13,777 bases of DNA. Origin: Nitrospira sp. UBA6909 (GTDB lineage: Bacteria > Nitrospirota > Nitrospiria > Nitrospirales > Nitrospiraceae). Positions 5,968 through 13,708 of the stretch are shown here, one piece after another (the first letter of the stretch is position 1; each line of letters begins with the position of its first letter). The DNA is taken from the NCBI GenBank assembly GCA_002451055.1, contig DKBD01000211.1, forward strand, positions 1-13,777, given 5' to 3'. The position numbers were made by a program, and so were the translations under genes. Under the pieces are notes generated by a model. The model searched no databases. It saw nothing but the letters and a program-made list of their open reading frames with translations, and had not been told where the DNA came from.

Positions 5968-7518
5968 ATGAAGTTCCTCGCAGTGCATCCCGGTCCGTTG
6001 ATGTATACGAAAATCTATCTCCGTCTGGAGCCGCTTGGGCTCGAGATGGTCGCACAGGCTGTCCGCCAGGCGGGGCATGATGTCCGTTTGATTGACCTGC
6101 AGGCGGACACGTGGAAAGACTACGAGGCGCTCATCCGCTCCTGGAAACCGGACGCTGTCGCATTCGGATGCAACTACTTGGCGAATGTTCCGGAGATCGT
6201 GGATCTCGCGAAGTTGACCAAGAAGGAACTGCCCAATGCGTTCGTGTTTGTCGGGGGGCATAGCGCATCCTTCGTGGCGAAGGATTTTTTGGAGCATGCC
6301 AACGGGGCGATCGATTGTGTGCTGAAGGGTGAAGGAGAAGCGGCCACCCCCAAGTTGCTGGAGGCGGTGGAGCATGACCGCAAGTCGATCACAAAGGTTC
6401 CCGGCGTGTTCACCCTCGACGGCGAAGGGCCGCCGGCGCAGTTCATCGAGAATCTCGACAACGTGCGTCCGGCTCGCGATCTGCTGCGAAACCGGCATAA
6501 GTACTTCATTGGGGTGTTGGATCCTTGCGCCTCGGTTGAATTTGCGCGGGGTTGCCCCTGGGATTGTTCCTTCTGCAGCGCGTGGACGTTCTATGGGCGC
6601 AGCTATCGCACGGTCAGTACGGAAAAAGCCGTGGAGGAGTTGGAGCAGGTTCAAGAACCGGGCATCTTCCTAGTCGACGACGTGGCGTTTATCCAGGCCA
6701 AGCAGGGCATGGAAATCGGCGAAGCTGTGGCGCGGCGGGGCATCAAGAAACAGTATTACATGGAGACGCGTGGCGACGTCTTGCTGCGCAACAAGGAAGT
6801 CTTTCAATTCTGGAAGAAACTTGGACTTCAATACATGTTCTTGGGGGTGGAGGCGATCGATGAAGAAGGCCTCAAGATGCACCGGAAGCGTATTTCGCTC
6901 GGGAGGAACTTCGAGGCGCTGGAGTTTGCCCGCTCGATGGGCATCACCGTGGCCATCAACTTGATCGCCGATCCGGATTGGGACAGGCAACGGTTCGAGG
7001 TCATTCGGCAGTGGTGCCTGGAGATTCCGGAGATTGTGAATATCAGTGTCAACACGCCCTATCCCGGCACCGAAAGCTGGATGACGGAATCCCGTAAGTT
7101 TCAGACACGGGATTACCGCCTGTTCGACATTCAGCACTCTGTGCTGCCAACGAAGATGCCGCTGCACGAGTTTTATGAGGAGCTCGTCAAGACGCAACAG
7201 GTGCTCAACAAGAAGCATCTTGGCTGGGCCGCCCTCAAAGGCACGGCCAAGATTGCAGCTGGACATCTGATGCGTGGACAAACGAACTTCATCAAGATGC
7301 TCTGGAAGTTCAACAGCGTCTACAACCCCAAACTCCAGATCGCCGATCACCAGCGTGCGCCAAAGTATGAGATGACGCTTCCTTCCGGACCGGTGGACAG
7401 CAAAGACTTGGATGCCAAGCAGCTGTTCATTCTTCCGGCCAAGGGACGCCGAGGGCGTGCGCTCGACGATTCGAGCGAGCAGTTTGTCGAAACGACCCGC
7501 ACGGGGACCAGCATCTAG
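5968..7518 (+). CDS. hpnR: hopanoid C-3 methylase, B12-binding radical SAM enzyme (HpnR-like)
   Basis: This is a 516-aa class B radical SAM enzyme. Residues 1 to about 150 form a cobalamin-binding domain beginning MKFLAVHPGPLMYTKIYLRL, with the family-typical stretches LEPLGLEMVAQAVRQAGHDV and FVFVGGHSASFVAKDFLEHA. The radical SAM domain has C196-x3-C200-x2-C203 (in RGCPWDCSFCSAWTFYGR), binding the [4Fe-4S] cluster that cleaves SAM. The N-terminal sequence, the GxH-SASF segment and the overall order match HpnR, which methylates the C-3 position of hopanoids on the inner face of the membrane. The charged C-terminal tail is less conserved. The start is the ATG after GGAGG (5954-5958) with 9-base spacing. 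No hopene cyclase or other hpn genes are nearby, so the scaffold must be made by genes elsewhere. The family is mostly found in aerobic methanotrophs, acetic acid bacteria and some Nitrospirota and actinobacteria. Another B12-radical SAM methylase with a similar fold is the main alternative. Confidence 0.88.
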   Translation: MKFLAVHPGPLMYTKIYLRLEPLGLEMVAQAVRQAGHDVRLIDLQADTWKDYEALIRSWKPDAVAFGCNYLANVPEIVDLAKLTKKELPNAFVFVGGHSASFVAKDFLEHANGAIDCVLKGEGEAATPKLLEAVEHDRKSITKVPGVFTLDGEGPPAQFIENLDNVRPARDLLRNRHKYFIGVLDPCASVEFARGCPWDCSFCSAWTFYGRSYRTVSTEKAVEELEQVQEPGIFLVDDVAFIQAKQGMEIGEAVARRGIKKQYYMETRGDVLLRNKEVFQFWKKLGLQYMFLGVEAIDEEGLKMHRKRISLGRNFEALEFARSMGITVAINLIADPDWDRQRFEVIRQWCLEIPEIVNISVNTPYPGTESWMTESRKFQTRDYRLFDIQHSVLPTKMPLHEFYEELVKTQQVLNKKHLGWAALKGTAKIAAGHLMRGQTNFIKMLWKFNSVYNPKLQIADHQRAPKYEMTLPSGPVDSKDLDAKQLFILPAKGRRGRALDDSSEQFVETTRTGTSI

Positions 7519-7560
7519 CGACTTCCCTTGCGGGGCCAGTTCCTTCACGCTCATTGGCGT

Positions 7561-7576
7561 TCTGAAAGAGTTCAGA
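7561..7576 (+). other. 6-bp hairpin after hpnR
   Basis: TCTGAA (7561-7566) pairs exactly with TTCAGA (7571-7576) around an AGAG tetraloop, 42 bases past the hpnR stop. It is AT-balanced and has no following T-run, so it is at most a weak transcript-end structure. The remaining bases of the 7519-7715 gap hold only the tldD promoter candidate. Confidence 0.25.
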
Positions 7577-7674
7577 CCCAAGGCTGATACAAGCCCTTGC
7601 TCCTCTTTCCCACTTGAGCGGCCTCTCCTTGATCGTAAAGCTGGGGCCTCCACGCACCATTCTCCTTCTACACC

Positions 7675-7683
7675 TGGTATACT
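7675..7683 (+). promoter_or_regulatory. extended -10 promoter of tldDE
   Basis: TGG followed by TATACT (7678-7683) is a strong extended -10 box (TGn plus 5/6 of TATAAT). No good -35 is present at the usual distance (CACCAT region), as is common for extended -10 promoters. Transcription would begin near 7690, about 26 bases before the tldD ATG. Confidence 0.5.
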
Positions 7684-7715
7684 GACCCCGTTCTTTTCCT
7701 CCGGAGCCGGCCGCC

Positions 7716-9173
7716 ATGGGCACTCCTTTCTGGGAAGAATTCGCCGATCTCGCGCTGGCGCGTGTCCGTGCCGCCGGTGCTGAGTACGGTGACATCCGTA
7801 TCCAACACAGCATCACCGAACACATCCGGGGTGAAGATCGCCGCATCGCGTCCAACCGTAACCTTGAGGACAGCGGATTCGGTGTGCGTGTGCTCTATCA
7901 CGGGGCATGGGGCTTTGCTGCGAGTTCGATCCTGTCTCTTGAAGAGGTGCCGCGCATCGCGGATCTTGCCGTCGAGATCGCCAAAGGTTCGGCGTCGATT
8001 GCCACCGAGAAAGTGCGGTTGGCCGAGGAGCCGGTGCATCACGATCGGATCGTGACCCCCGTTCGGATCGATCCCAGCGCCGTTCCGTTGGAACGCAAGA
8101 CGGGTCTGTTGCTAGAAGCGATGGAAGCCCTGCATGAACGGCCAGGCATCGTCCGGAGCAGTGCCGAGGTCTGGTGGCGCCGGGACCGCAAGCGCTTTGA
8201 ATCAACCGAAGGGTCGGTCCTCGACTTCGACCTGCTGGCCGTAAACGGTGCAATCGGTGCGACGGCCTTGTCCGATGGACGATTCGCCACCCGCTGCTTC
8301 AATACCCCGCATCTCCGCAAGGGGTATGAGTTGATCGAAGAGGCCGATCTCCTACGGGAGGCGCCCCGCGTAGCGGACGAGGCCATGGAAAAGGTCAAGG
8401 CGCCGGCCGTTGATGCCGGTTTGTACGACCTTGTCCTTGATCCCGAACATCTATCTCTGACCATGCACGAGTCCTGCGGCCATCCGAGCGAATTGGACCG
8501 CGCGCTCGGCTACGAGGCCAACTATGCCGGCACAAGCTTTCTCACCCCTGACAAGCACGGGACGTTTCAATTCGGCTCTCCGCATGTCACGCTTGTGGCA
8601 GACAACACGGAACCGGAGACGCTCGCCGCGACCGGGTACGACGACGACGGCGTGGCTTGCCAGAGATGGGACATCGTCCGCGACGGGATCTTCGTCGGGT
8701 ACTGTACGAACCGGGAAGTCGCACCGAAGATCGGTGAGAAGCGGTCGCGCGGTTCCAATCGGGCGGACGGCTGGGGAAGTGTTCCGATCGTGCGCATTGC
8801 CAACATCGGGCTTGAACCCGGCACGCAGACCCTCGATCAGTTGATCGCCGACGTGAAACGCGGGATCTACATCGAGGGCCATGGGTCGTACAGCATCGAT
8901 CAACGGCGTTGCAACTTCCAGTTTGGCGGTGACGCCTTCTGGCTGATTGAGAACGGCCGGCGTACCCACATGCTGCGCGATGTCATCTACCACGGAATAA
9001 CGCCGGAATTTTGGAACAGCTGCGACGGCGTTGCAGACCGGTCGTTTCGGCGGCGGTATGGGTTTATAACCTGCGGCAAGGGACAGCCCGGCCAGTCCGG
9101 TTGGATGACTCATGCAGCGTCGCCGGCGCGGTTCCAGAGAGTTCAGGTCATCAGGGGAGAGGGGGGATCATGA
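7716..9173 (+). CDS. tldD: TldD metalloprotease subunit
   Basis: This 485-aa protein is the catalytic half of the TldD-TldE zinc protease, which in E. coli degrades unfolded or short peptides, including maturation of microcin B17 and breakdown of CcdA. The metal-binding signature H251-E252-x3-H256 (in TMHESCGHPSE) is intact. Other TldD hallmarks are the N-terminal GFGVRVLYHGAWGFAAS segment, the LDRALG-YEANYAGTSF stretch after the metal motif, YDDDGVACQ, SNRADGWGSVPIVRIANI, and the glycine-rich IEGHGSYSIDQRRCNFQFG near the C terminus, which carries a conserved Cys. Length equals that of the family. The start is ATG 7716, with GGAG 9 bases upstream; no signal peptide, so cytoplasmic. It overlaps tldE by four bases (ATGA), so the two are translationally coupled and form one heterodimeric complex. 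It is separated from hpnR by 197 bases with its own promoter candidate. Confidence 0.96.
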   Translation: MGTPFWEEFADLALARVRAAGAEYGDIRIQHSITEHIRGEDRRIASNRNLEDSGFGVRVLYHGAWGFAASSILSLEEVPRIADLAVEIAKGSASIATEKVRLAEEPVHHDRIVTPVRIDPSAVPLERKTGLLLEAMEALHERPGIVRSSAEVWWRRDRKRFESTEGSVLDFDLLAVNGAIGATALSDGRFATRCFNTPHLRKGYELIEEADLLREAPRVADEAMEKVKAPAVDAGLYDLVLDPEHLSLTMHESCGHPSELDRALGYEANYAGTSFLTPDKHGTFQFGSPHVTLVADNTEPETLAATGYDDDGVACQRWDIVRDGIFVGYCTNREVAPKIGEKRSRGSNRADGWGSVPIVRIANIGLEPGTQTLDQLIADVKRGIYIEGHGSYSIDQRRCNFQFGGDAFWLIENGRRTHMLRDVIYHGITPEFWNSCDGVADRSFRRRYGFITCGKGQPGQSGWMTHAASPARFQRVQVIRGEGGS

Positions 9174-10513
9174 CTGTGGCGACCGCCAAGTCTTGGCCGA
9201 AGATGACGAGCCGGGAGGAGTTTCGTTTCCTGGCCGATCTGATTCTAGCCCGTTCGTCCGGTGACGAGACTACTGTCATGCTCCACGATCTGCACTCCGG
9301 CGCCACCAGGTTCGCGAATAACCATGTCATCCAAAACGTCGATACGAGGCGAGGCGCGTTGGCGGTGACGGTCGCCTTCGGCAAGCGGCATGGTACTGCC
9401 TCCGCGACAGATTTTACGGCCGGGTCAGTACTGGAGACGCTCGCGCGCGCCGAACGGATTGCCCGCGTATCGCCGGAAGATCCGGAATATGTTTCGCCCC
9501 CGGATCCCCAGCCGTTTGCCGTGTGGGGAACGGCCAGGCCGGAGACGGTGGCTGCGGGGCCGGCGCGCCGTCTCGAATATGTGAATGAAGCCGTCGGCCT
9601 CTGCCGCATGGAGAACCTCATGGCGGCAGGGGTCGTTTCGTCGTCGGTGTCCTCGGTCGGAGTCGCGTCCGGCAACGGACTGTTCGGGTACGAAACACGG
9701 GCGGATGCGCGATTCAGCATTACGGTTCATGCGGGGGATGCAACGGGGTGGAACGCGGCCGCTCACCGCTCGATCGATCATCTGAGGATTCAGGAACGGA
9801 CATTGACCGCCATTGATAGGGCGAAGCGCAGCCGAGATCCGAGGGAGCTTCCAGCCGGACACTACCCGGTCTTGCTCGAACCCGCCGCCGTGGCAGGTCT
9901 CTGGACCTGGCTGGTGCGGGCGCTCGATGCGAAGTCTTACGAGAAGGGGACTAGCCCTTTCGCAGGCCGCCTGGGAAAGCGGATTGTGAACAAACGGCTG
10001 GCGCTGAATAATTCGCCCGACCACCCTGATCTGCTCGGCGTGGGATTTACCACCGAAGGGTTGCCCAGCGGGCCGTCAACATGGATCGATCGCGGTGTGT
10101 TGAAACAACTCGCCTATGACCGATTCGGGGCCAAGGCCCATGGGATCAAGGTGATTCCGATGTTGGACGCACCTGTTCTGTCGCTCGACGGGGCAGCTTC
10201 CGGCACCGTTCAGGATCTTGTCAAGCAGGCCGATCACGCCATCCTCGTCTCGAATTTTTGGTACATCCGTTCCGTAAACCCCATTGACCTAACCTTGACC
10301 GGTATGACGCGGGATGGGACGTTTCTTGTGGAGAGAGGAGAAATCGTGTCCGCGGTGAAGAATTTTCGTTTCCATGAAAGCCCACTGCGGGCATTTCAAG
10401 ATATCAATGCTGCTACGGCTCCAATGGAGGCGGTCACCTCGGAGACCGGTAAAATGCTGGTCCCAGCCATGGCTCTGCCGAAATTTCATTTCTCCAGTGT
10501 GACGCAGTTTTAG
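9170..10513 (+). CDS. tldE: TldE/PmbA, non-catalytic partner of TldD
   Basis: This 447-aa protein is the structural partner of TldD; it lacks the HExxxH motif, as expected. N-terminal features include an alpha/beta segment with NNHVIQNVDTRRGALAVTVAFG. The middle shows GLFGYETRADARFSITVHAGDATGWN, the PVLLEPAAVAGLWTWL region replacing the catalytic helix, and TSPFAGRLGKRIVNKRL. The C terminus has SNFWYIRSVNPIDLTLTGMTRDGTFLVERGEI and the typical end MLVPAMALPKFHFSSVTQF. The start is ATG 9170, overlapping the tldD TGA (9171-9173) and preceded by the purine-rich GGGGAGAGGGGGG. The open frame extends upstream to 9011, but that part lies inside tldD in another frame and is not used. Archaeal and cyanobacterial homologues act on RiPP or other peptide substrates; the substrate here is unknown. 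Confidence 0.95.
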   Translation: MTVATAKSWPKMTSREEFRFLADLILARSSGDETTVMLHDLHSGATRFANNHVIQNVDTRRGALAVTVAFGKRHGTASATDFTAGSVLETLARAERIARVSPEDPEYVSPPDPQPFAVWGTARPETVAAGPARRLEYVNEAVGLCRMENLMAAGVVSSSVSSVGVASGNGLFGYETRADARFSITVHAGDATGWNAAAHRSIDHLRIQERTLTAIDRAKRSRDPRELPAGHYPVLLEPAAVAGLWTWLVRALDAKSYEKGTSPFAGRLGKRIVNKRLALNNSPDHPDLLGVGFTTEGLPSGPSTWIDRGVLKQLAYDRFGAKAHGIKVIPMLDAPVLSLDGAASGTVQDLVKQADHAILVSNFWYIRSVNPIDLTLTGMTRDGTFLVERGEIVSAVKNFRFHESPLRAFQDINAATAPMEAVTSETGKMLVPAMALPKFHFSSVTQF

Positions 10514-10525
10514 GAATGTAATAAG

Positions 10526-10570
10526 GAGTCAGACTTCTTTCGCCACCTTTCTGGGTAAAGGGGTTGACTC
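10526..10570 (+). other. nested dyad after tldE, overlapping a promoter
   Basis: GAGTCA (10526-10531) is inverted exactly as TGACTC (10565-10570), and inside it CCTTT (10546-10550) pairs with AAAGG (10557-10561). The structure starts 12 bases past the tldE stop and its right arm covers the TTGACT -35 box of the following promoter. It may be an operator overlapping the promoter or a weak transcript-end structure; no T-run follows. Confidence 0.35.
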
Positions 10571-10591
10571 TTGCCTCCGCCAGGATTTAAT
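10564..10591 (+). promoter_or_regulatory. sigma70-type promoter of the coiled-coil protein gene
   Basis: TTGACT (10564-10569; 5/6) is separated by 16 bases from TTTAAT (10586-10591; 5/6). This is one of the best consensus matches in the window, and the downstream bases are AT-rich. Transcription would start near 10598, about 34 bases before the ATG at 10632. Confidence 0.5.
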
Positions 10592-10631
10592 AATTATGAA
10601 CCGAATTTGGGGGTGGGAGGAATTTTAGAAT

Positions 10632-11285
10632 ATGGCGCTGCGATTCAACAAAGAGCCGGTCAATCTTATTCATCAAATTCCGTTGCAGAACCAGATAGAC
10701 GAAGCTCGGCCGGTTCCCCCACCGTATGGCAAGATCCTCCTCCATGCAGGAGCAATCTGTGTGCGGAAGGCTCGTCAGTTCCTCGCGTATGTGACGCGGG
10801 ATGACAAAGAGACGCTTCCGCCCGTCCGGAAGCCACTTGCGCTGCCCGACCACACGATGGAACACCGCACAACCCAACAGGATCATGCCGGTCAGACTGT
10901 GCAGGGGACGAACGTGGTGCAGGATAGAGGCCAGGAAGCAGAGAGCTCACGAACCGCGAAGCTCACGATTTTCCCGGAGTCATCAGCAACACCGATCTTT
11001 GTTCAGGCGGAAGAAGTTGCTGAACTTAAGACATTTTTGGCCGGGCAGCAAGAGGACATTGCTCGTCTCTCCACCGAAATTCAAGAGCTGAAAGCACTGG
11101 TGGTGTCTCAGCAACAGGTGCTCGTCTGCCTTGGAAAGGAACTCGAAGCCGGTGCCTTCTCCGCCACAGCAGCGAGGAGCGCTGCCTCCGCCGCCCGGCG
11201 AGGTCGAATCGTCCGAAAAAAACCGGTTGTCAAAGATGAGCCGTTGCCCCCTCAACAGAATGAAGGCGCCCCTCTCAATTTGTAA
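10632..11285 (+). CDS. hypothetical protein with coiled coil and basic tail
   Basis: I do not recognise this 217-aa protein. Residues 1-75 are mixed and contain PPPYGKILLHAGAICVRKARQFL and PPVRKPLALP. Residues about 75-120 are polar, low in hydrophobics and probably disordered. Residues about 127-172 show heptad-like spacing (EEVAELKTFLAGQQEDIARL, then STEIQELKALVVSQQQVLVCLGKELE), predicting a coiled coil and oligomerisation. The tail is Ala/Arg-rich (TAARSAASAARRGRIVRKK) and then Pro/Glu/Asn-rich. No signal peptide or membrane segment is visible, so it is probably cytoplasmic; the basic tail could bind nucleic acid or membrane (inference). GGAGG at 10616-10620 lies 11 bases before the ATG, which is somewhat long. 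It has its own promoter candidate and is 118 bases from tldE, so it is probably independent of tldDE. Confidence 0.7.
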   Translation: MALRFNKEPVNLIHQIPLQNQIDEARPVPPPYGKILLHAGAICVRKARQFLAYVTRDDKETLPPVRKPLALPDHTMEHRTTQQDHAGQTVQGTNVVQDRGQEAESSRTAKLTIFPESSATPIFVQAEEVAELKTFLAGQQEDIARLSTEIQELKALVVSQQQVLVCLGKELEAGAFSATAARSAASAARRGRIVRKKPVVKDEPLPPQQNEGAPLNL

Positions 11286-11332
11286 CCGCGACACACACGT
11301 CACCCATCGCCTAGCCAGCTCCAGTTTGCCTC

Positions 11333-11341
11333 TGCTAAAAG
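11333..11341 (+). promoter_or_regulatory. possible extended -10 element of the TPR gene (leaderless)
   Basis: TGC followed by TAAAAG (11336-11341) resembles a TGn-extended -10 (4/6). Only 7 bases separate it from the ATG, so the transcript would begin at or just before the start codon. This fits the absence of a ribosome-binding site. There is no -35. Weak evidence on its own. The rest of 11286-11348 shows nothing else. Confidence 0.25.
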
Positions 11342-11348
11342 ATGGTCC

Positions 11349-12986
11349 ATGACCATCCCCTGGCTTCTGTTGTGGAGTGTTCTCTGGCTGACCCTGTCAC
11401 CGATCGAGATCGGGACGGCCGCTGAACCACAAGCGCGTCTGGTGCCGCTCTTTGGCAATCTCGGGACCCTCCATCACCCCATCACCACAACTTCCCCGAA
11501 GGCTCAAGAATATTTTGATCAAGGCCTTCGGCTGGTCTATGCCTTCAATCATGAAGAGGCCATGTGGGCGTTTGCAGAAGCGGCCAAGCTCGATCCCTCA
11601 GCTGCGATGGCCTATTGGGGGGTCGCCCTTGCGTTAGGACCCAACATCAATGCGCCGATGAGCAAACAACATGAGCGACAGGCGTTGGAGGCGCTGAACA
11701 AAGCCCGCGCGCACAGCGCCCATGTGAGCGCATCCGAGCGCAGGTACATCGAAGCCCTGAGCAAACGGTACGGTTCCAAAGGCCGGACCCGCGAGGCCCT
11801 CGACAAAACCTACGCCGACGCCATGAGGTCTCTGTGGCGGGAGTTCCCCGATGATCCTGACGCCGGGGTCTTGTTCGCCGAAGCCATGATGGATCTGCAC
11901 CCCTGGGACTTATGGACGGCGAAGGGGCAGCCTAGGCCTGGTACGGAGGAAATTACCTCCATCTTGGAGTCGATCCTGTCCCGTTTCCCTGATCACCCTG
12001 GAGCCTGTCATTACTTCATCCATGCGGTTGAAGCCTCGCCGGTGCCGGAGCGTGCGCTGGCCTGTGCTGAGCGATTACCCACTCTCATGCCGGGTGCCGG
12101 CCACATGGTCCATATGCCGGCCCATATCTACATGCGTCTCGGCAACTATCATGAGGCGGCTGAGCATAACGCGCATGCGGTGGATATCGATCGGAATTAT
12201 GTGGCAGGCGGGAACGGGACCGGCGACTATGCCGACGGCTCCTACACACATCATCTCCATTTCTTGTGGGCGTCCTTGGCAATGGAGGGACGGAGAACCG
12301 AGTCGTTGAAGGCTGCGCGTGCATTGACCCACACGATTACCGAGGAAGAGGCGCGAAAGGACAAGTGGAAGGAACTGTATCTTCCGACACCGCTCTGGTC
12401 TATGATTCGCTTCGGGCAATGGGATGCCATGCTTCGAGAGCCGGCACCCGCCAAGAGTCTCCGCCTGCACCATGGTCTGTGGCGGTTGGGGCGGGGATTG
12501 GCGCAGGCGGGAACCGGACGGTTGTCTGGGGCGGAAGCAGAGCTTGCTGTGCTGACCGGCTTGGCAAAACGGTTAGGGCGTGATCGAACGACCGAAGAAA
12601 GAACCGAACGGGCCGTACTCAAGATCGCGGAGCGACTGTTGGCTGGGGAAATCGCCCTCCGGCGAGGAAAATACGGCGACGCGATCAAACAGTTGAACGA
12701 TGCCGTGTTGCAGGAAGATGGCCTGCCATACGCCCAACCGCCGGTTTGGCCAATTCCCCTTCGTCATTATCTGGGTGCCGCGTTATTGGCGGCCGGCCGG
12801 CATGGAGACGCCGAGGAGATCTACCGAAAGGATCTGGCCATGAACCCCAACAACGGATGGGCACTCTTCGGATTACTGCAGAGTCTACGCGCGCTAGAAA
12901 AAACCGACGAGGCCGAGGAGGCGGAGCGGCGATTCCAATCTGCCTGGATCTACGCGGATGTCACACTGGCGTCGTCTCGTTTCTGA
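11349..12986 (+). CDS. exported tetratricopeptide-repeat protein with HxxHxxxH segment
   Basis: This is a 545-aa protein. The first 25 residues are hydrophobic and end in TAA-EP, a signal-peptidase I-like site, although the N-region (MTIPW) has no Lys or Arg, which is unusual. TPR-like helices follow: residues about 50-95 (SPKAQEYFDQGLRLVYAF, then MAYWGVALALGPNINAPM) and again near the C terminus (YGDAIKQLNDAVLQEDGLPY, then LRHYLGAALLAAGRHGDAEE). The central region is highly distinctive: H184-P-W-D-L-W, C220-H221-Y-F-I-H225-A-V-E, and H252-M-V-H255-M-P-A-H259-I-Y-M-R-L-G. These His-rich motifs define a recurring family of TPR proteins in environmental bacteria with no established function; metal binding is a guess. 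No ribosome-binding site precedes the ATG. The product is probably periplasmic or surface-attached. It is followed after 27 bases by the LOG-like gene, so the two may form one transcript. Confidence 0.85.
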   Translation: MTIPWLLLWSVLWLTLSPIEIGTAAEPQARLVPLFGNLGTLHHPITTTSPKAQEYFDQGLRLVYAFNHEEAMWAFAEAAKLDPSAAMAYWGVALALGPNINAPMSKQHERQALEALNKARAHSAHVSASERRYIEALSKRYGSKGRTREALDKTYADAMRSLWREFPDDPDAGVLFAEAMMDLHPWDLWTAKGQPRPGTEEITSILESILSRFPDHPGACHYFIHAVEASPVPERALACAERLPTLMPGAGHMVHMPAHIYMRLGNYHEAAEHNAHAVDIDRNYVAGGNGTGDYADGSYTHHLHFLWASLAMEGRRTESLKAARALTHTITEEEARKDKWKELYLPTPLWSMIRFGQWDAMLREPAPAKSLRLHHGLWRLGRGLAQAGTGRLSGAEAELAVLTGLAKRLGRDRTTEERTERAVLKIAERLLAGEIALRRGKYGDAIKQLNDAVLQEDGLPYAQPPVWPIPLRHYLGAALLAAGRHGDAEEIYRKDLAMNPNNGWALFGLLQSLRALEKTDEAEEAERRFQSAWIYADVTLASSRF

Positions 12987-13013
12987 AATGCGGTGCAGTC
13001 CATGGGAGGGGCA

Positions 13014-13556
13014 ATGCGTTTTATCGTGGGAGTCATGGGGCCGGCAAAGGCCAAGAAGAAAGATCTCGACAATGCGCGGATTCTGGGAGAACTGATTGCG
13101 CGGCGCGGCTGGGTTGTACTGACAGGCGGGCGGGATGTCGGCGTCATGGACGCCGCGTGTGAAGGCGCCAGGAAAGTGGGCGGGAGTCTCACCATCGGCG
13201 TTCTGCCGACTGCAAAGGACAAGGTGTCACGCCATGTCGATGTCCCGATCATCACGGAGATGGGCAGTGGCCGCAATAACATCAACGTCCTGACCAGCCA
13301 CGTTGTCGTCGCCTGCGGGCTGACAGGATCCGGTACGGTGTCTGAAGTCGCCTTGGCCGTGAAGGCTGGGAAACCCGTCATTCTGGTGGATGCGTCACCG
13401 GCCGACGTGGCCTTCTTCCGCAAGCTGGGTAAGCAGCTGGTTGCGGCTGCGGATTCTCCCGAAGAGGCGATAGAAATGGTCATGAAACAGGTGGAAGGGT
13501 TCCACCGCCGCACTCGCGCTGCGGAACACAACGAGTACGATGAGATCTCAACGTGA
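13014..13556 (+). CDS. LOG/TIGR00725-like Rossmann-fold protein
   Basis: This 180-aa protein has the SLOG-type nucleotide-binding fold. The N terminus reads MRFIVGVMGPAKAKKKDLDNA, then residues 31-53 give RGWVVLTGGRDVGVMDAACEGAR, corresponding to the GGRxGxMxAxxxGA motif. The second conserved region is residues 101-111, C-G-L-T-G-S-G-T-V-S-E, equivalent to the PGGxGTxxE motif of LOG/lysine-decarboxylase-like enzymes but with Thr-Gly-Ser replacing Pro-Gly-Gly. AVKAGKPVILVD follows. LOG proteins release cytokinin-type bases from nucleotide monophosphates; the TIGR00725 branch has no firmly assigned reaction. Start: GGGAGG at 13004-13009 precedes ATG 13014 with tight spacing (4 bases), and family members begin with this hydrophobic strand. 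In-frame GTG 12993 and ATG 13002 are alternatives. It lies 27 bases after the TPR gene. Probably cytoplasmic. Confidence 0.85.
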   Translation: MRFIVGVMGPAKAKKKDLDNARILGELIARRGWVVLTGGRDVGVMDAACEGARKVGGSLTIGVLPTAKDKVSRHVDVPIITEMGSGRNNINVLTSHVVVACGLTGSGTVSEVALAVKAGKPVILVDASPADVAFFRKLGKQLVAAADSPEEAIEMVMKQVEGFHRRTRAAEHNEYDEIST

Positions 13557-13708
13557 CAGGATGTAGAGGGCCTGAAAGCGACAGTTCGCCCATCTTGCAA
13601 GAAACTCCTCACATCATCTTCAACCGTTGTGCCGGGTCGTAGTAAGATTTACCAAGGCGCTTGTCCGAGCGGCGAACACCCACACACAGGATTGAGGAGG
13701 GTAGAGTC

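Noticed and set aside
5866..7653. Two long minus-strand open frames (262 and 327 codons)
   Set aside because: They are antisense to hpnR, which has clear family motifs; neither has a credible start signal or domain.
8451..9113. 220-codon minus-strand open frame
   Set aside because: It is antisense to tldD with no domain or ribosome-binding site; a shadow of GC-rich coding sequence.
9011..9169. Upstream extension of tldE
   Set aside because: The open frame continues into tldD in another frame, but the ATG at 9170 in the ATGA overlap has a purine-rich ribosome-binding region and fits the family's start.
5968..10513. Radical SAM gene followed by tldD-tldE, resembling a RiPP maturation cluster
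   Set aside because: The radical SAM protein matches HpnR with a B12-binding domain rather than a SPASM peptide-modifying enzyme. tldDE has its own promoter candidate 197 bases later, and no short precursor-peptide gene is visible between them.
13627..13648. Promoter (TTGTGC / TAAGAT) before the right-edge gene
   Set aside because: The two boxes are only 10 bases apart, far from the 16-18 needed.
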